The position numbers were made by a program, and so were the translations under genes. Source: Glutamicibacter sp. PS (GTDB taxonomy: Bacteria > Actinomycetota > Actinomycetes > Actinomycetales > Micrococcaceae). From it: a stretch of DNA of 64,000 nt. The stretch spans positions 310,001 to 374,000 of the forward strand of contig JANCMB010000001.1 of NCBI GenBank assembly GCA_031317595.1, read 5' to 3'. Shown one piece after another: positions 48,867 through 58,207 of the stretch. The first letter of the stretch is position 1. Every line of letters begins with the position of its first letter. The notes beneath the pieces are model-generated. The model did no database searches, was not told where the DNA came from, and worked only from the letters and a program-made list of their open reading frames with translations.

Positions 48867-49868
48867 GTGCTCATTACGCAGCGCCCAACCCTGACCGAAG
48901 AAGTAGTTGCCGAAAACCGCTCCCGGTTCGTTATTGAACCACTGGAGCCAGGCTTCGGTTACACCCTTGGTAACTCGCTTCGCCGCACCCTGCTGTCCTC
49001 GATCCCTGGTGCAGCTGTCACCAGTGTTCGTATCGACGGCGTGCTGCACGAGTTCTCCACTGTAGCCGGTGTCAAGGAAGACGTGACCGAGCTGGTTCTG
49101 AACATCAAGAACCTGTCGGTATCTTCCGAGCACGACGAGCCGGTCGTCGCCTACCTGCGTAAGCAGGGCCCGGGCGTCGTCACCGCCGCGGATATCACTC
49201 CGCCGGCCGGTGTTGAGTTCCACAACCCTGATCTGCACATCGCCACCCTGAACGCCAACGGCAAGTTCGATATGGAACTGACCATTGAGCGTGGCCGTGG
49301 CTACGTGTCCGCCGCTCAGAACAAGAGCGCCGACGGCGAGATTGGCCGCATCCCGGTCGACTCGATCTACTCGCCGGTGCTGAAGGTGACCTTCCGCGTG
49401 GAGGCTACCCGTGTTGAGCAGCGCACCGACTTCGATCGTTTGATCGTGGACGTTGAGAGCAAGGAATCGATCACCCCGCGCGATGCAGTGGCATCCGCCG
49501 GCACCACCCTGGTGGAGCTGTTTGGCTTGTTCCGCGAGCTAAACACCGCCGCCGAGGGCATCGAAATCGGCCCATCGCCGACCGATGCTGCGCTGGCCGC
49601 CGACATGGCGCTGCCGATCGAGGATCTGGAACTGACCGTTCGCTCGTACAACTGCTTGAAGCGTGAGGGCATCCACACCGTGGGTGAACTCGTTACTCGC
49701 TCCGAGGCCGATCTGATGGACATCCGTAACTTCGGTGCGAAGTCCATCGACGAGGTCAAGGCAAAGCTTGTCGAACTGGGTCTGGCCCTGAAGGATTCCC
49801 CTCCAGGCTTCGATCTGGCCGCTCGCAGCGCCATCGAGGACGAGGACGCTTACGACGAGGGCCTCTAA
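48867..49868 (+). CDS. rpoA: RNA polymerase subunit alpha
   Basis: The 333-residue protein starts at GTG ([14 protein letters not shown]) after GAAAGGAAA. The N-terminal assembly domain contains [27 protein letters not shown]; the C-terminal domain contains [20 protein letters not shown] and [18 protein letters not shown], which bind UP elements and activators. Alpha dimerises to begin polymerase assembly. Confidence 0.98.
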   Translation: MLITQRPTLTEEVVAENRSRFVIEPLEPGFGYTLGNSLRRTLLSSIPGAAVTSVRIDGVLHEFSTVAGVKEDVTELVLNIKNLSVSSEHDEPVVAYLRKQGPGVVTAADITPPAGVEFHNPDLHIATLNANGKFDMELTIERGRGYVSAAQNKSADGEIGRIPVDSIYSPVLKVTFRVEATRVEQRTDFDRLIVDVESKESITPRDAVASAGTTLVELFGLFRELNTAAEGIEIGPSPTDAALAADMALPIEDLELTVRSYNCLKREGIHTVGELVTRSEADLMDIRNFGAKSIDEVKAKLVELGLALKDSPPGFDLAARSAIEDEDAYDEGL

Positions 49869-49899
49869 GCCTTAGTCTCGCGACACACTACTTCATCCG

Positions 49900-49920
49900 T
49901 CCCGCCGGTTACCGGCGGGA
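49900..49920 (+). promoter_or_regulatory. Hairpin between rpoA and rplQ
   Basis: TCCCGCCGG (49900-49908) and CCGGCGGGA (49912-49920) are perfect complements around TTA, 27 bases before rplQ. There is no U-run. It is a likely intercistronic processing or stability element. Confidence 0.4.
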
Positions 49921-49947
49921 ACGGGTTATTCATCTAGGAGAACCACC

Positions 49948-50400
49948 ATGCCTACCCCCACCAAGGGTCCGCGTCTCGGCGGCAGCGCAGCACATGAGCG
50001 ACTGATCCTCGCTAACCTGTCTGCACAGCTGTTCGAGAACAAGAAGATCACCACCACCCTGACCCGTGCCAAGCGTCTGCGTCCGCACGCCGAGCGCCTG
50101 ATCACCTTCGCTAAGCGCGGAGACCTGGCCTCGCGTCGTCGTGTCCAGGCCGTTATCGCTTCGCGCAGCCGCACCAACAAGTCGGTCGTTCACGAGCTGT
50201 TCGAGAACATCGCACCTGTTATGGCTGACCGCCAGGGCGGTTACACCCGCATCACCAAGATCGGCAACCGCAAGGGCGACAACGCCCCGATGGCTGTCAT
50301 CGAACTGGTGATGGAGCCGGTATCGCCGAAGCAGGCCGTTGTGAAGGAAGCCACCCAGGCTACCGAGCAGGCCGCAGAAGCCACCACCGAAGAGGCCTAA
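49948..50400 (+). CDS. rplQ: 50S ribosomal protein L17
   Basis: The 150-residue protein starts [23 protein letters not shown] and has the family motif [23 protein letters not shown]. The C-terminal 30 residues are an alanine/glutamate-rich tail ([14 protein letters not shown]) beyond the E. coli length. It ends the operon at a strong terminator. Confidence 0.97.
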   Translation: MPTPTKGPRLGGSAAHERLILANLSAQLFENKKITTTLTRAKRLRPHAERLITFAKRGDLASRRRVQAVIASRSRTNKSVVHELFENIAPVMADRQGGYTRITKIGNRKGDNAPMAVIELVMEPVSPKQAVVKEATQATEQAAEATTEEA

Positions 50401-50424
50401 GCCCCTTCGCGTGAGTAACGCATA

Positions 50425-50463
50425 GAAGAACCCTCCAGCGACCTCGTCGCTGGAGGGTTCTTC
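50425..50463. terminator. Terminator after rplQ
   Basis: Arms 50425-50442 and 50446-50463 are perfect 18-base complements with a three-base loop. The hairpin lies between rplQ and the convergent lipoprotein gene and can serve both. Confidence 0.9.
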
Positions 50464-50494
50464 GCCTTTAGCTCATTAGTACGCCGGAGTGTTC

Positions 50495-50905
50495 TTAGCC
50501 ACCGAGCCCGCCGCAGACCTCGCTGAGCTTCGTCAACGACCCCTGCATATCGGTGAGGAACTGCGGGTCCTTGGCGAACTCCAAAACTTTTGCGGTATCG
50601 GGCTTCCCATCCGCCCCCACCAGTTCACCCATTTTGCTGAACGCGGTGGAAATGTTGGATAGGTCGTTCTTAAAATCAGACTCGGTGCGCTCGGCGATCT
50701 CCTGAATTTTTGGGGCCGCCTCGGCAAGCTTGCCAAAGTTGCTGGGATCCGTGGCCGAGCTGGCGCTGATACCGGCCTGCTGCACCGCATCCTTGACCTC
50801 GGTACAGGCCTGCGCATCGCTGAGCGAATTGCTCGAGCAAGAGGTGAGAACACCGGCGGCGATCAGCGGGGTAACGGCCAGTGCGGCTAAACGGTGAGCC
50901 TTCAT
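50495..50905 (-). CDS. Small secreted lipoprotein, unknown function
   Basis: I start at MKAHRLAALAVTPLIAAG (50905), which gives 136 residues with a basic n-region, a hydrophobic core and the lipobox LTSC, making Cys23 the lipidated residue. The mature part is mostly helical and polar with no enzymatic motif; the two further cysteines (ACTEV and SEVCGG) could form a disulfide. I do not recognise the family. Longer starts upstream lack a signal-peptide layout. It is convergent with rplQ and divergent from truA. Confidence 0.75.
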   Translation of the reverse strand: MKAHRLAALAVTPLIAAGVLTSCSSNSLSDAQACTEVKDAVQQAGISASSATDPSNFGKLAEAAPKIQEIAERTESDFKNDLSNISTAFSKMGELVGADGKPDTAKVLEFAKDPQFLTDMQGSLTKLSEVCGGLGG

Positions 50906-51033
50906 GGGGTGGGTCCTTAGGGTCGTGAAGAAATCCAGCGAGTGTTCTGTCGCTGGCCATACTTCCATAGCCCCACCAAATTGAGAATTGATCGACCCCG
51001 AGATGACACGAGACGTTAGCCGCCTGCGCGATA

Positions 51034-51963
51034 ATGGATGATATGCAGGAGCCCGAAAACCCGATGCTAGCCAGCCTCTTCAGCGACTCAAACGTCAGCG
51101 AACCCGCACTGCGGCGCATTAAACTGACGCTGGGTTACGACGGCTCTCAATTTCATGGCTGGGCCCGCCAACCCAACGTGCTTGGCGTCCAGCAGGTGCT
51201 TGAGGAAGCCCTCGAAACGCTGATCCGCCGCTCCGTGCGGGTGGTGGTGGCCGGCCGCACCGATGCCGGAGTACACGCTCGTCACCAGGTGGTGCACTTC
51301 GATCTCACCGATACTGAATACGAGACTCTGCCTCGGCGTTCACCACTGGAACCTCCACAGGCGTTGGTACGCCGCATCAACGGAATTCTCTCGCGTCACG
51401 AAGGTGCACTCTGGGTGCACGATGCCGAATTGGCTCCCGAGGGTTTTGACGCACGGTTCTCGGCCATGCGCCGCCGTTATTCCTACCGCATCGCCGATGG
51501 CGTGAACCGCTGGGATCCCTTGACCCGCCACCTAGCCACGTGGCACCGCGAAGAACTCGACGTGAAGCTCATGCACGCCGAGGCGCAAACGGTGCTGGGG
51601 CGCCACGATTATTTGAGTTACTGCAAACCACGCGAGCACGCCACCACCATCCGCACCCTCGAGGAATTCAGCTTCGCCAGGGGAGCAGACGGGCTCATCG
51701 TGGCGCATCTGGTGGCCGATGCCTTCTGCCATAATATGGTGCGCGCGCTGATCGGGGCGGCCATGATGGTGGGGGACGGGCGTGAAGAACCCGGCTTCCT
51801 CGCCCGTCGACTGCAGGCAATGGTGCGCGACTCGAAAACCAAGCTGGCGCACCCGCGGGCGCTGGTACTCGAAGAGGTCAGCTATCCCGCGGATGAGGAA
51901 CTAGCAGCCCGCGCGGCACAGACCCGCGCGAAGCGTGGTGCCGATGAGGTCGACGGGCGCTAA
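51034..51963 (+). CDS. truA: tRNA pseudouridine synthase A
   Basis: The 309-residue enzyme makes pseudouridine at positions 38-40 of tRNA. The catalytic aspartate lies in VVVAGRTDAGVHARHQ, and RRRYSYRIADG and YCHNMVR-like FCHNMVRALIG follow. The start is uncertain: ATG at 51034 or at 51043. GATAAT at 51030-51035 overlaps the first ATG and lies eight bases before the second, so a leaderless transcript starting at or next to the second ATG is attractive. Confidence 0.93.
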   Translation: MDDMQEPENPMLASLFSDSNVSEPALRRIKLTLGYDGSQFHGWARQPNVLGVQQVLEEALETLIRRSVRVVVAGRTDAGVHARHQVVHFDLTDTEYETLPRRSPLEPPQALVRRINGILSRHEGALWVHDAELAPEGFDARFSAMRRRYSYRIADGVNRWDPLTRHLATWHREELDVKLMHAEAQTVLGRHDYLSYCKPREHATTIRTLEEFSFARGADGLIVAHLVADAFCHNMVRALIGAAMMVGDGREEPGFLARRLQAMVRDSKTKLAHPRALVLEEVSYPADEELAARAAQTRAKRGADEVDGR

Positions 51964-52264
51964 TTCAGGTGTCCTTGCTCACGGCCAGTGGTGAACTTTT
52001 GGTGGCAACGGCTTTAATCCGGTAATGTTAATGAAGTTGTGTATGTCCTTGTTCGACACTACGCGCCATGGCGTGACGGTTTAGTTGCATAGCCACTGGT
52101 CTGCTGGGCGCGCGAACTTTACATGGACGGCCGGTTAGTTTAGTCCTCACCTGACGTACTGGTCCAAACACAAGAACAACACGACAGTGCTCGTCACTGG
52201 GGGATCTCACGCCTCGATACAAGCGACTGTTTGACCAGAAACGAATCAACGTAAGGCAATTACT
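51964..52264 (+). promoter_or_regulatory. rplM upstream region
   Basis: This 301-base gap has no gene I can support. It should hold the rplM-rpsI promoter. TTGGTG at 51999-52004 with TAATGT at 52023-52028 is a possible but weak pair. GTAAGG lies 11 bases before the rplM GTG. Confidence 0.3.
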
Positions 52265-52708
52265 GTGCGTACGTACACCCCAAAGCCGGCTGACCAGACT
52301 CGTCAGTGGTATGTCATCGACGCCACCGATGTTGTGCTCGGCCGCCTCGCCGTCCAGGCCGCAACCCTGCTGCGCGGCAAGCACAAGGCGACTTTCGCCT
52401 CGCACATGGATATGGGCGATCACGTCATCATCATCAACGCTGAGAAGGTAGCGCTGAGCGGCAACAAGCTGCAGCAGAAGCGCGCCTACCGCCACTCCGG
52501 TTTCCCGGGCGGCCTGAAGAGCGTCAACTACGCCGAGCTGCTGGAGAAGAACCCGGTTCTCGCCGTGGAGAAGGCCATCAAGGGCATGCTCCCGAAGACC
52601 AAGTTGTCCGCTGCCCAGCTCTCGAAGCTGAAGGTCTACCGTGGCGCCGAGCACCCGCACGCTGCTCAGGCCCCGAAGGCACTGGAAATCACCCAGGTCG
52701 CTCAGTAG
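52265..52708 (+). CDS. rplM: 50S ribosomal protein L13
   Basis: The 147-residue protein starts at GTG ([20 protein letters not shown]). It has [20 protein letters not shown] and the signature [23 protein letters not shown]13 is an early 50S assembly protein. rpsI follows after 38 bases, the conserved rplM-rpsI pair. Confidence 0.97.
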   Translation: MRTYTPKPADQTRQWYVIDATDVVLGRLAVQAATLLRGKHKATFASHMDMGDHVIIINAEKVALSGNKLQQKRAYRHSGFPGGLKSVNYAELLEKNPVLAVEKAIKGMLPKTKLSAAQLSKLKVYRGAEHPHAAQAPKALEITQVAQ

Positions 52709-52746
52709 TCCTGGCCCCGAGAAAAACAACTTACTAGGAGATTATC

Positions 52747-53247
52747 GTGGCTCAGAACGCTGAAGAGATCACTGAATTCGAAGGCGAAGCTCCTTCGTCG
52801 TACACCACCGAGACCAATGCCTCGACCACTGTGGCCGAGACCGAGCGCGCACCGCTGACCGTTCCGGGTGCAGCTGTGGGTCGCCGCAAGCAGGCTATCG
52901 CCCGCGTGCGTCTGGTTCCGGGTTCGGGCAACTGGACCCTGAACGGCCGCGCACTGGATGACTTCTTCCCGAACAAGCTGCACCAGCAGGACGTCAACGA
53001 GCCGTTCAAGGTTCTGGGCCTGGAAGGCGCCTACGACGTTATCGCTCGCATCCACGGCGGTGGCCCTTCGGGTCAGGCCGGTGCGCTGCGCCTGGGCATC
53101 GCTCGTGCACTGAACGAGATCGACCGCGACGCTAACCGCCCGACCCTGAAGAAGGCCGGTTACCTGACTCGCGACGCTCGCGTCATCGAGCGCAAGAAGG
53201 CTGGTCTGAAGAAGGCCCGCAAGGCTTCGCAGTTCTCGAAGCGCTAA
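52747..53247 (+). CDS. rpsI: 30S ribosomal protein S9
   Basis: The 166-residue protein starts at GTG after AGGAG. About 40 N-terminal residues (acidic and threonine-rich) precede the core [19 protein letters not shown]. The C-terminus [18 protein letters not shown] is canonical, with the final lysine-arginine that touches P-site tRNA. A terminator follows. Confidence 0.97.
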   Translation: MAQNAEEITEFEGEAPSSYTTETNASTTVAETERAPLTVPGAAVGRRKQAIARVRLVPGSGNWTLNGRALDDFFPNKLHQQDVNEPFKVLGLEGAYDVIARIHGGGPSGQAGALRLGIARALNEIDRDANRPTLKKAGYLTRDARVIERKKAGLKKARKASQFSKR

Positions 53248-53264
53248 ACCTTCACCGGTTTCAA

Positions 53265-53299
53265 CCGAAGGCTCCATCCCTCGTGGATGGGGCCTTCGG
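53265..53299 (+). terminator. Terminator after rpsI
   Basis: Arms 53265-53279 and 53285-53299 pair over 15 positions with one G-U and a five-base loop, followed by GCTTT. It ends rplM-rpsI. Confidence 0.88.
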
Positions 53300-53376
53300 G
53301 CTTTAACAACCCCTAAATTCCCGACCCGTCTACGACATATGCGTTAAATCGAATAGCACGGCATATCATGGTAAGG

Positions 53377-54726
53377 ATGGCAAGATTATTTGGGACCGAC
53401 GGGGTCCGTGGAAAAGCAAACGAATTATTGACGCCTGAGCTCGCCTTGAAGCTCGCACAGGCCGCATCTGTCGTGCTGGGACGTAGCCAGACTGACGAGG
53501 GGCGTAAGCCGGTCGCCGTGGTGGCCAAGGATCCGCGCATCAGCGGTGACTTCCTGTCGGCGGCTATTGAAGCGGGCCTGGCAGCTTCGGGAGTCAACGT
53601 GGAGGACGCTGGCACGTTGCCGACGCCGGCCGCCGCCTACCTGGTGGGGGATCTCGGCGCAGACTTTGGCGTGATGATTTCCGCCTCCCATAACGCCGCA
53701 CCCGATAACGGAATCAAGTTCTTGGCCCGCGGTGGCAAGAAGCTCGATGACGCGCTAGAGGACGCTATCGAGGCCTGCCTGCAGATGGAGCCTCCGCGTC
53801 CGGTTGGCGCCTCGGTTGGCCGCGTGCGCCGTTTCTCCGACGCCGAGGACCGCTACATCGTTCACCTGCTCCAGTCCCTGCCTAACCGCCTCGATGGGCT
53901 AAAGATCGTCTTGGACTGCGCCCACGGTGCAGCGTCCGGTTGCTCGCCCGAGGTCTTCTCGGCCGCCGGTGCCGAGGTGATCGTCATCGGCGCAGAACCC
54001 GATGGCATCAACATCAACGACGGCTATGGTTCCACCCACCTTGGTCCGTTGCAGGCCGCAGTGCTCGAGCACGGCGCGGACCTGGGCATCGCCCACGACG
54101 GGGATGCAGACCGCTGCCTGGCCGTGGACCACGAGGGCACCATTGTGGATGGCGATCAGATCATGGCGATCATGGCGCTGGCCCTAAAGGACCGCGGCGA
54201 GTTGAAGGACAACACCCTGGTCGCCACCGTGATGAGCAACCTCGGGCTGACACTGGCCATGGAAGCCGCCGGCATCACCGTGAAGCAGACCGGCGTGGGG
54301 GACCGCTACGTGCTCGAAGCCATGCGCGAAGGCGACTACTCGCTCGGTGGAGAACAGTCCGGCCATGTTATCTTCAGCCAGTACGCCACCACCGGCGACG
54401 GTGTGCTCACCGGCTTGCAGATCGCAGCCCGTATCAAGGCCACCGGCAAGAGCCTGAAGGAACTGGCAAGCGTACTGACCGTACTACCACAGGTACTGAT
54501 CAACGTCCGCGGCGTGGACAAGGCCGGCGTCAGTGAATGTGAACCGCTGCTCAACGACATTGCTCAGACCGAACTGCGCTTGGGTAGCACTGGCCGCGTG
54601 CTGTTGCGCCCCTCGGGCACCGAACCAGTGGTGCGTGTGATGGTCGAGGCCGCCACGCACGAACAGGCACAGACCGAAGCAGAGGCGCTGGCCGCCTCCG
54701 TGGCGGAGCATCTGTCCCTGAACTAA
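53377..54726 (+). CDS. glmM: Phosphoglucosamine mutase
   Basis: The 449-residue enzyme interconverts glucosamine 6- and 1-phosphate for UDP-GlcNAc synthesis. Ser104 in [12 protein letters not shown] is the phosphoserine; DGDADRC binds magnesium; GEQSGH binds the sugar; [12 protein letters not shown] holds the phosphate. I start at [12 protein letters not shown], the family N-terminus. An ATG three codons upstream (53368) is equally open and may belong to a leaderless transcript. glmS, encoding the preceding pathway step, lies 6 kb downstream. Confidence 0.95.
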   Translation: MARLFGTDGVRGKANELLTPELALKLAQAASVVLGRSQTDEGRKPVAVVAKDPRISGDFLSAAIEAGLAASGVNVEDAGTLPTPAAAYLVGDLGADFGVMISASHNAAPDNGIKFLARGGKKLDDALEDAIEACLQMEPPRPVGASVGRVRRFSDAEDRYIVHLLQSLPNRLDGLKIVLDCAHGAASGCSPEVFSAAGAEVIVIGAEPDGININDGYGSTHLGPLQAAVLEHGADLGIAHDGDADRCLAVDHEGTIVDGDQIMAIMALALKDRGELKDNTLVATVMSNLGLTLAMEAAGITVKQTGVGDRYVLEAMREGDYSLGGEQSGHVIFSQYATTGDGVLTGLQIAARIKATGKSLKELASVLTVLPQVLINVRGVDKAGVSECEPLLNDIAQTELRLGSTGRVLLRPSGTEPVVRVMVEAATHEQAQTEAEALAASVAEHLSLN

Positions 54727-54747
54727 CGCACCGGTGAATCTTTGGTG

Positions 54748-54804
54748 AATGCCACATCCCCACCGTAGTGTCCGATAGGGCCTGACCGGTGGGGATGTGG
54801 CATT
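54748..54804 (+). terminator. Terminator after glmM
   Basis: Arms 54748-54765 and 54787-54804 are perfect 18-base complements enclosing 21 bases, starting 22 bases after the glmM stop and ending at CATTGTTG. It separates glmM from ugd. Confidence 0.83.
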
Positions 54805-54846
54805 GTTGCACTTAAAGCAGTTCCAGTTGAAGGGGAGTCATCCAGC

Positions 54847-56184
54847 GTGAGCCTGCGCATCAGCGTTATCGGAACCGGATATCTCGGAGCCACCCATGCG
54901 GCCTGCATGGCCGAGCTTGGCTATGACGTCATCGGCGTCGATGTCGACAAGGAGAAGCTCGCGGCCCTAGCCGCAGGCATCCTGCCCTTCCATGAGCCGG
55001 GCCTGCCCGAGTTGCTACGTAAGCACGTCGGTAGCGGCCGGCTGCGTTTCACCGACTCGTATGAACTGGCCGCGAACGAGGCAGACATCCACTTCATCAC
55101 CGTAGGCACCCCACAGCGCGCGGACGGGCACGGGGCCGATATGCAGTACGTGGATGATTCGGTCGACAGCTTGCTCGAGCACATCACCGGCGAAGCACTG
55201 ATCGTGGGAAAGTCCACCGTGCCGGTAGGCACTGCGCGCCGACTGGCCGCCCGAATCGCCGACCGGGCCCGCCCAGGAAGCGAGGTCGCGCTGGCATGGA
55301 ACCCCGAGTTCCTCCGGGAAGGATTCGCGGTCAAGGACACGCTGTCCCCGGATCGTCTGGTCTATGGAGTGGACGGGCAACAACCGCTAGCGCTACTGCG
55401 CCGGGTGTATGCACCGATCTTGAGCGCGGGCACCCCCGAGGTCGTCACGGACTGGGAAACCGCCGAACTGGTCAAGGTCGCCGCCAACGCCTTCTTGGCT
55501 ACGAAGATTTCCTTCATCAACGCCTTCGCCGAAGTCACCGAGACCGTGGGCGGAGATATCAAGACCCTTGCCGACGCCATCGGACACGACGCGCGCATTG
55601 GGCGGAAGTTCCTCAACGCCGGGGTTGGTTTCGGTGGCGGATGCCTGCCCAAGGACATACGTGCCCTCCAGGCCCGCGTGAGCGAACTGGGCCTAAGCCA
55701 CACCATGGGTTTCCTGGCCGAGGTGGACCAGATCAACCTGCGCCGCCGTGACCGTGTGGTCTCCCTGGCCCAGAGCATGCTCGGCGGCCAGCTGCCGGGT
55801 AAACGCGTAGGCGTGCTCGGGGTGACCTTCAAGCCGGACAGCGATGACGTCCGTGACTCTCCTGCTCTGGACGTGGCCGTACGCCTGTTCAACGCCGGCG
55901 CCGAGGTCTCGGTCTACGACCCGCAGGGCAATGCTAACGCCGCCGGCCGATTCCCACGCCTGAACTACGTCGAGTCGTGGCAGGAAGCCGCGCAGGACGC
56001 CGATGTGGTGCTGCTGCTCACCGAATGGCAGGAGTTCCGTCAGTTGCAGCCCGAAGAGCTCGCTGAAGTAGTGGCCGAGCGACGGTTGATCGATGGACGC
56101 AATGTGCTGGACCGGGCGGCTTGGCGAGAAATTGGTTGGGACATTACCGGACCGGGCGAGAAGTATCCGCAGGAGGAGCTCTAA
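54847..56184 (+). CDS. ugd: UDP-glucose 6-dehydrogenase
   Basis: The 445-residue enzyme oxidises UDP-glucose to UDP-glucuronate in two NAD-dependent steps. The Rossmann motif GTGYLG is at 9-14, FLREGFAVKD binds substrate, Lys in ELVKVAANAFLATKISFINA is catalytic, and Cys266 in GGGCLPKDIRALQ is the nucleophile. It starts at GTG after AAGGGGAG. UDP-glucuronate feeds capsule or teichuronic-type polymers. It is flanked by its own terminators, so it is a single-gene unit. Confidence 0.94.
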   Translation: MSLRISVIGTGYLGATHAACMAELGYDVIGVDVDKEKLAALAAGILPFHEPGLPELLRKHVGSGRLRFTDSYELAANEADIHFITVGTPQRADGHGADMQYVDDSVDSLLEHITGEALIVGKSTVPVGTARRLAARIADRARPGSEVALAWNPEFLREGFAVKDTLSPDRLVYGVDGQQPLALLRRVYAPILSAGTPEVVTDWETAELVKVAANAFLATKISFINAFAEVTETVGGDIKTLADAIGHDARIGRKFLNAGVGFGGGCLPKDIRALQARVSELGLSHTMGFLAEVDQINLRRRDRVVSLAQSMLGGQLPGKRVGVLGVTFKPDSDDVRDSPALDVAVRLFNAGAEVSVYDPQGNANAAGRFPRLNYVESWQEAAQDADVVLLLTEWQEFRQLQPEELAEVVAERRLIDGRNVLDRAAWREIGWDITGPGEKYPQEEL

Positions 56185-56204
56185 ACGGCCCTCAAAACGG
56201 ACGA

Positions 56205-56256
56205 GGCCGCCGACAGCGAGTGGAGTTACCTTCCCACTCCGTGTCGGCGGCCTTCG
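56205..56256. terminator. Terminator between ugd and nnr
   Basis: GGCCGCCGACA (56205-56215) and TGTCGGCGGCC (56242-56252) are perfect complements and enclose a GAGTGG/CCACTC inner stem. The hairpin lies between convergent genes and can end both. Confidence 0.85.
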
Positions 56257-56272
56257 TGTGCCAGCCACGGTT

Positions 56273-57802
56273 CTACAGCCCGAACTCGCCCATCACGGCT
56301 GGCAGGTTCGCAATCAGCCGTGAGGCACTCACGCTGCCCTGTGCCGCGGTGACACGGCCTAGACGTCCGTGGATCACTGCCGCGCACGCCGTTAGCTCCA
56401 ACAAACGGTTGTTGGAGACCGGAGCCAGCCCCTGGGCGCCGGTCAGTGAGGCGTCGGAGAGCAGACGGCCTAGGATTCCCGTCAGCACGTCTCCACTACC
56501 AGCGGTGGCCAACTGGGCCGAGGCGTGGCAGACCATCAGTGTGCGGCCATCCGGGGCCACCGCGTAGCTGGTCGGCCCCTTGAGCAGTACCACCGCGTTG
56601 TAGGCCAGTGCGGCCCAGCGAGTCCAGCGAGCTGGATCCTCCGCAATTTCATCGGCGGTCACCACGACCCCGGCGCGCTTGAGCAGCATGCGCAACTCCT
56701 TGGCATGCGGGGTTAGCACGCGTGGCTGGACACTTGGACCAATGGGCACCAATTCCAGTCCGCTGGCGTCGATCACGGCGGGCTGTCGGCTGGTGAAGAC
56801 ATCGGCGATTACACCGGTCGGGGGAGTACGGCTGTCGAGTCCGGGGCCGATGGCCCAAGCGGAAATCTTTGCACCGCGTCCATGCAGGTATCGGCGAGCC
56901 AGTGAAAGCGCCTCGCGGATCTGGTCATCGTCCAGCGGCACGGATTCTGGCACGGACTGCGCTACGAGGGTCTGGACTTCGGATGGGACGTGGGTGCGCA
57001 ACAGCCCCACACCGCCGTCGACTGCTGCCCGTGCGGTGAGCTGTGCGGCTCCCGGGTACAGTGCTGAACCCGCGATGAGTCCCAAAACGCCACGCTCGTA
57101 CTTGTGGCGCCCAGCATCCCGCCAGCTACGGTGGACCGACAACAGCTCCTTGGCGGAGTCCTCATCCACCAGATGAGCGGACGGGGTCTGCGAATCGGTC
57201 GTGAAGTCGAGCCCAGCCAATTCGACTTCCCCGGACACCAGGGGGCCGTCGCCGCTAATCAGCGCATCCTTCATGGCCCCAAAGGTTACGGTTCGTTCGG
57301 CAAGAAGGACGCGATCGTCGGCACGCGCCGTGGTGAGATCCAGCCCCGAGGGCACGTCGCAGGCTAAGACTCGGGAGCCAGCGGGCAGAGTGGGCAATTC
57401 GGCGCCCGGACGGTAACCGATACCGTAGATCGCATCGATAATGAGGGCGGCGTCCTTCAGACGCTGGTCGGCCTGTTCCAGCTGGAGCACCTCGGCAGCA
57501 GAATGCGCCTTGAAGGCCTTCAGTGCTTCCTCGTGCGCGGTATCCGCACAGAGTACGGCGCAGGTGGCATATCCGTAGCCGGCGAGCTGCGCGAGCGCAT
57601 ACAAGCCGTCGCCTCCATTATTGCCCGGGCCGATCAAACCCACCACGAGCGTGTCGGTGCTGGCTGGATGCTGCTCGAGCATCTGGATTGCGCACTGGGT
57701 CAACGCGCTGGCCGCCTGCTGCATCAGAACAGAACTTCCACGCGAGGAAATTTCTTCCCGCTCGACCGCACGTACTTGAGCCACACTGTAAACAGGGATC
57801 AT
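56273..57802 (-). CDS. nnr: Bifunctional NAD(P)H-hydrate epimerase/dehydratase
   Basis: The fused protein repairs damaged NADH and NADPH hydrates. The N-terminal epimerase domain (NnrE, about 1-205) has IGPGNNGGDGLYALAQLAGYG; the C-terminal ADP-dependent dehydratase (NnrD) has LTPHAKELRMLL and ATAGSGDVLTGILGRLL. I start at MIPVYSVAQVRAVE (57802, 509 residues): TATTCT ends exactly seven bases upstream, suggesting a leaderless transcript. An ATG six codons earlier would overlap that box. It follows acpS on the same strand. Confidence 0.92.
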   Translation of the reverse strand: MIPVYSVAQVRAVEREEISSRGSSVLMQQAASALTQCAIQMLEQHPASTDTLVVGLIGPGNNGGDGLYALAQLAGYGYATCAVLCADTAHEEALKAFKAHSAAEVLQLEQADQRLKDAALIIDAIYGIGYRPGAELPTLPAGSRVLACDVPSGLDLTTARADDRVLLAERTVTFGAMKDALISGDGPLVSGEVELAGLDFTTDSQTPSAHLVDEDSAKELLSVHRSWRDAGRHKYERGVLGLIAGSALYPGAAQLTARAAVDGGVGLLRTHVPSEVQTLVAQSVPESVPLDDDQIREALSLARRYLHGRGAKISAWAIGPGLDSRTPPTGVIADVFTSRQPAVIDASGLELVPIGPSVQPRVLTPHAKELRMLLKRAGVVVTADEIAEDPARWTRWAALAYNAVVLLKGPTSYAVAPDGRTLMVCHASAQLATAGSGDVLTGILGRLLSDASLTGAQGLAPVSNNRLLELTACAAVIHGRLGRVTAAQGSVSASRLIANLPAVMGEFGL

Positions 57803-57856
57803 ACAAGTAAGAATACTCATCGATACCCGTTGGACGACAATTATCCGCGCCGATAA

Positions 57857-58207
57857 TTAACGCTCTGCGACCACCATGGCGATAGCCATATCCCCGTCGT
57901 GCGACAGACTCAGATGCCAGTTGGTGATGCCCATGGCCTCGGCGCGTTCCAGGACGGTCCCGCACAGCGAGACCTGCGGGGCTCCGGCCTCGTCCTTGAC
58001 GATCGTGCAGTGCTGCCAATTCAGGCCCGCCGGGGCTCCCAGAGCCTTGGAGATGGCTTCCTTGGCGGCGAAGCGGGCCGCCAGCGAGCGTAGGGGGAGC
58101 GGGCGCTCGGATTCGGTGAAGAGTCGTTCGAGAAGCCCGGACCCTTTTTCGAGCTGGGTGCCGAACCGGGGAACGTCAACGATGTCCACGCCAATGCCAA
58201 CAATCAT
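57857..58207 (-). CDS. acpS: Holo-[acyl-carrier-protein] synthase
   Basis: The 116-residue enzyme transfers 4'-phosphopantetheine from CoA to acyl carrier protein. Asp8 in [12 protein letters not shown] and Glu50 in [12 protein letters not shown] bind magnesium; [16 protein letters not shown] is the conserved C-terminus. It lies upstream of nnr on the minus strand, the usual acpS-nnr pairing. Upstream of it the sequence changes to AT-richer DNA. Confidence 0.95.
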   Translation of the reverse strand: MIVGIGVDIVDVPRFGTQLEKGSGLLERLFTESERPLPLRSLAARFAAKEAISKALGAPAGLNWQHCTIVKDEAGAPQVSLCGTVLERAEAMGITNWHLSLSHDGDMAIAMVVAER

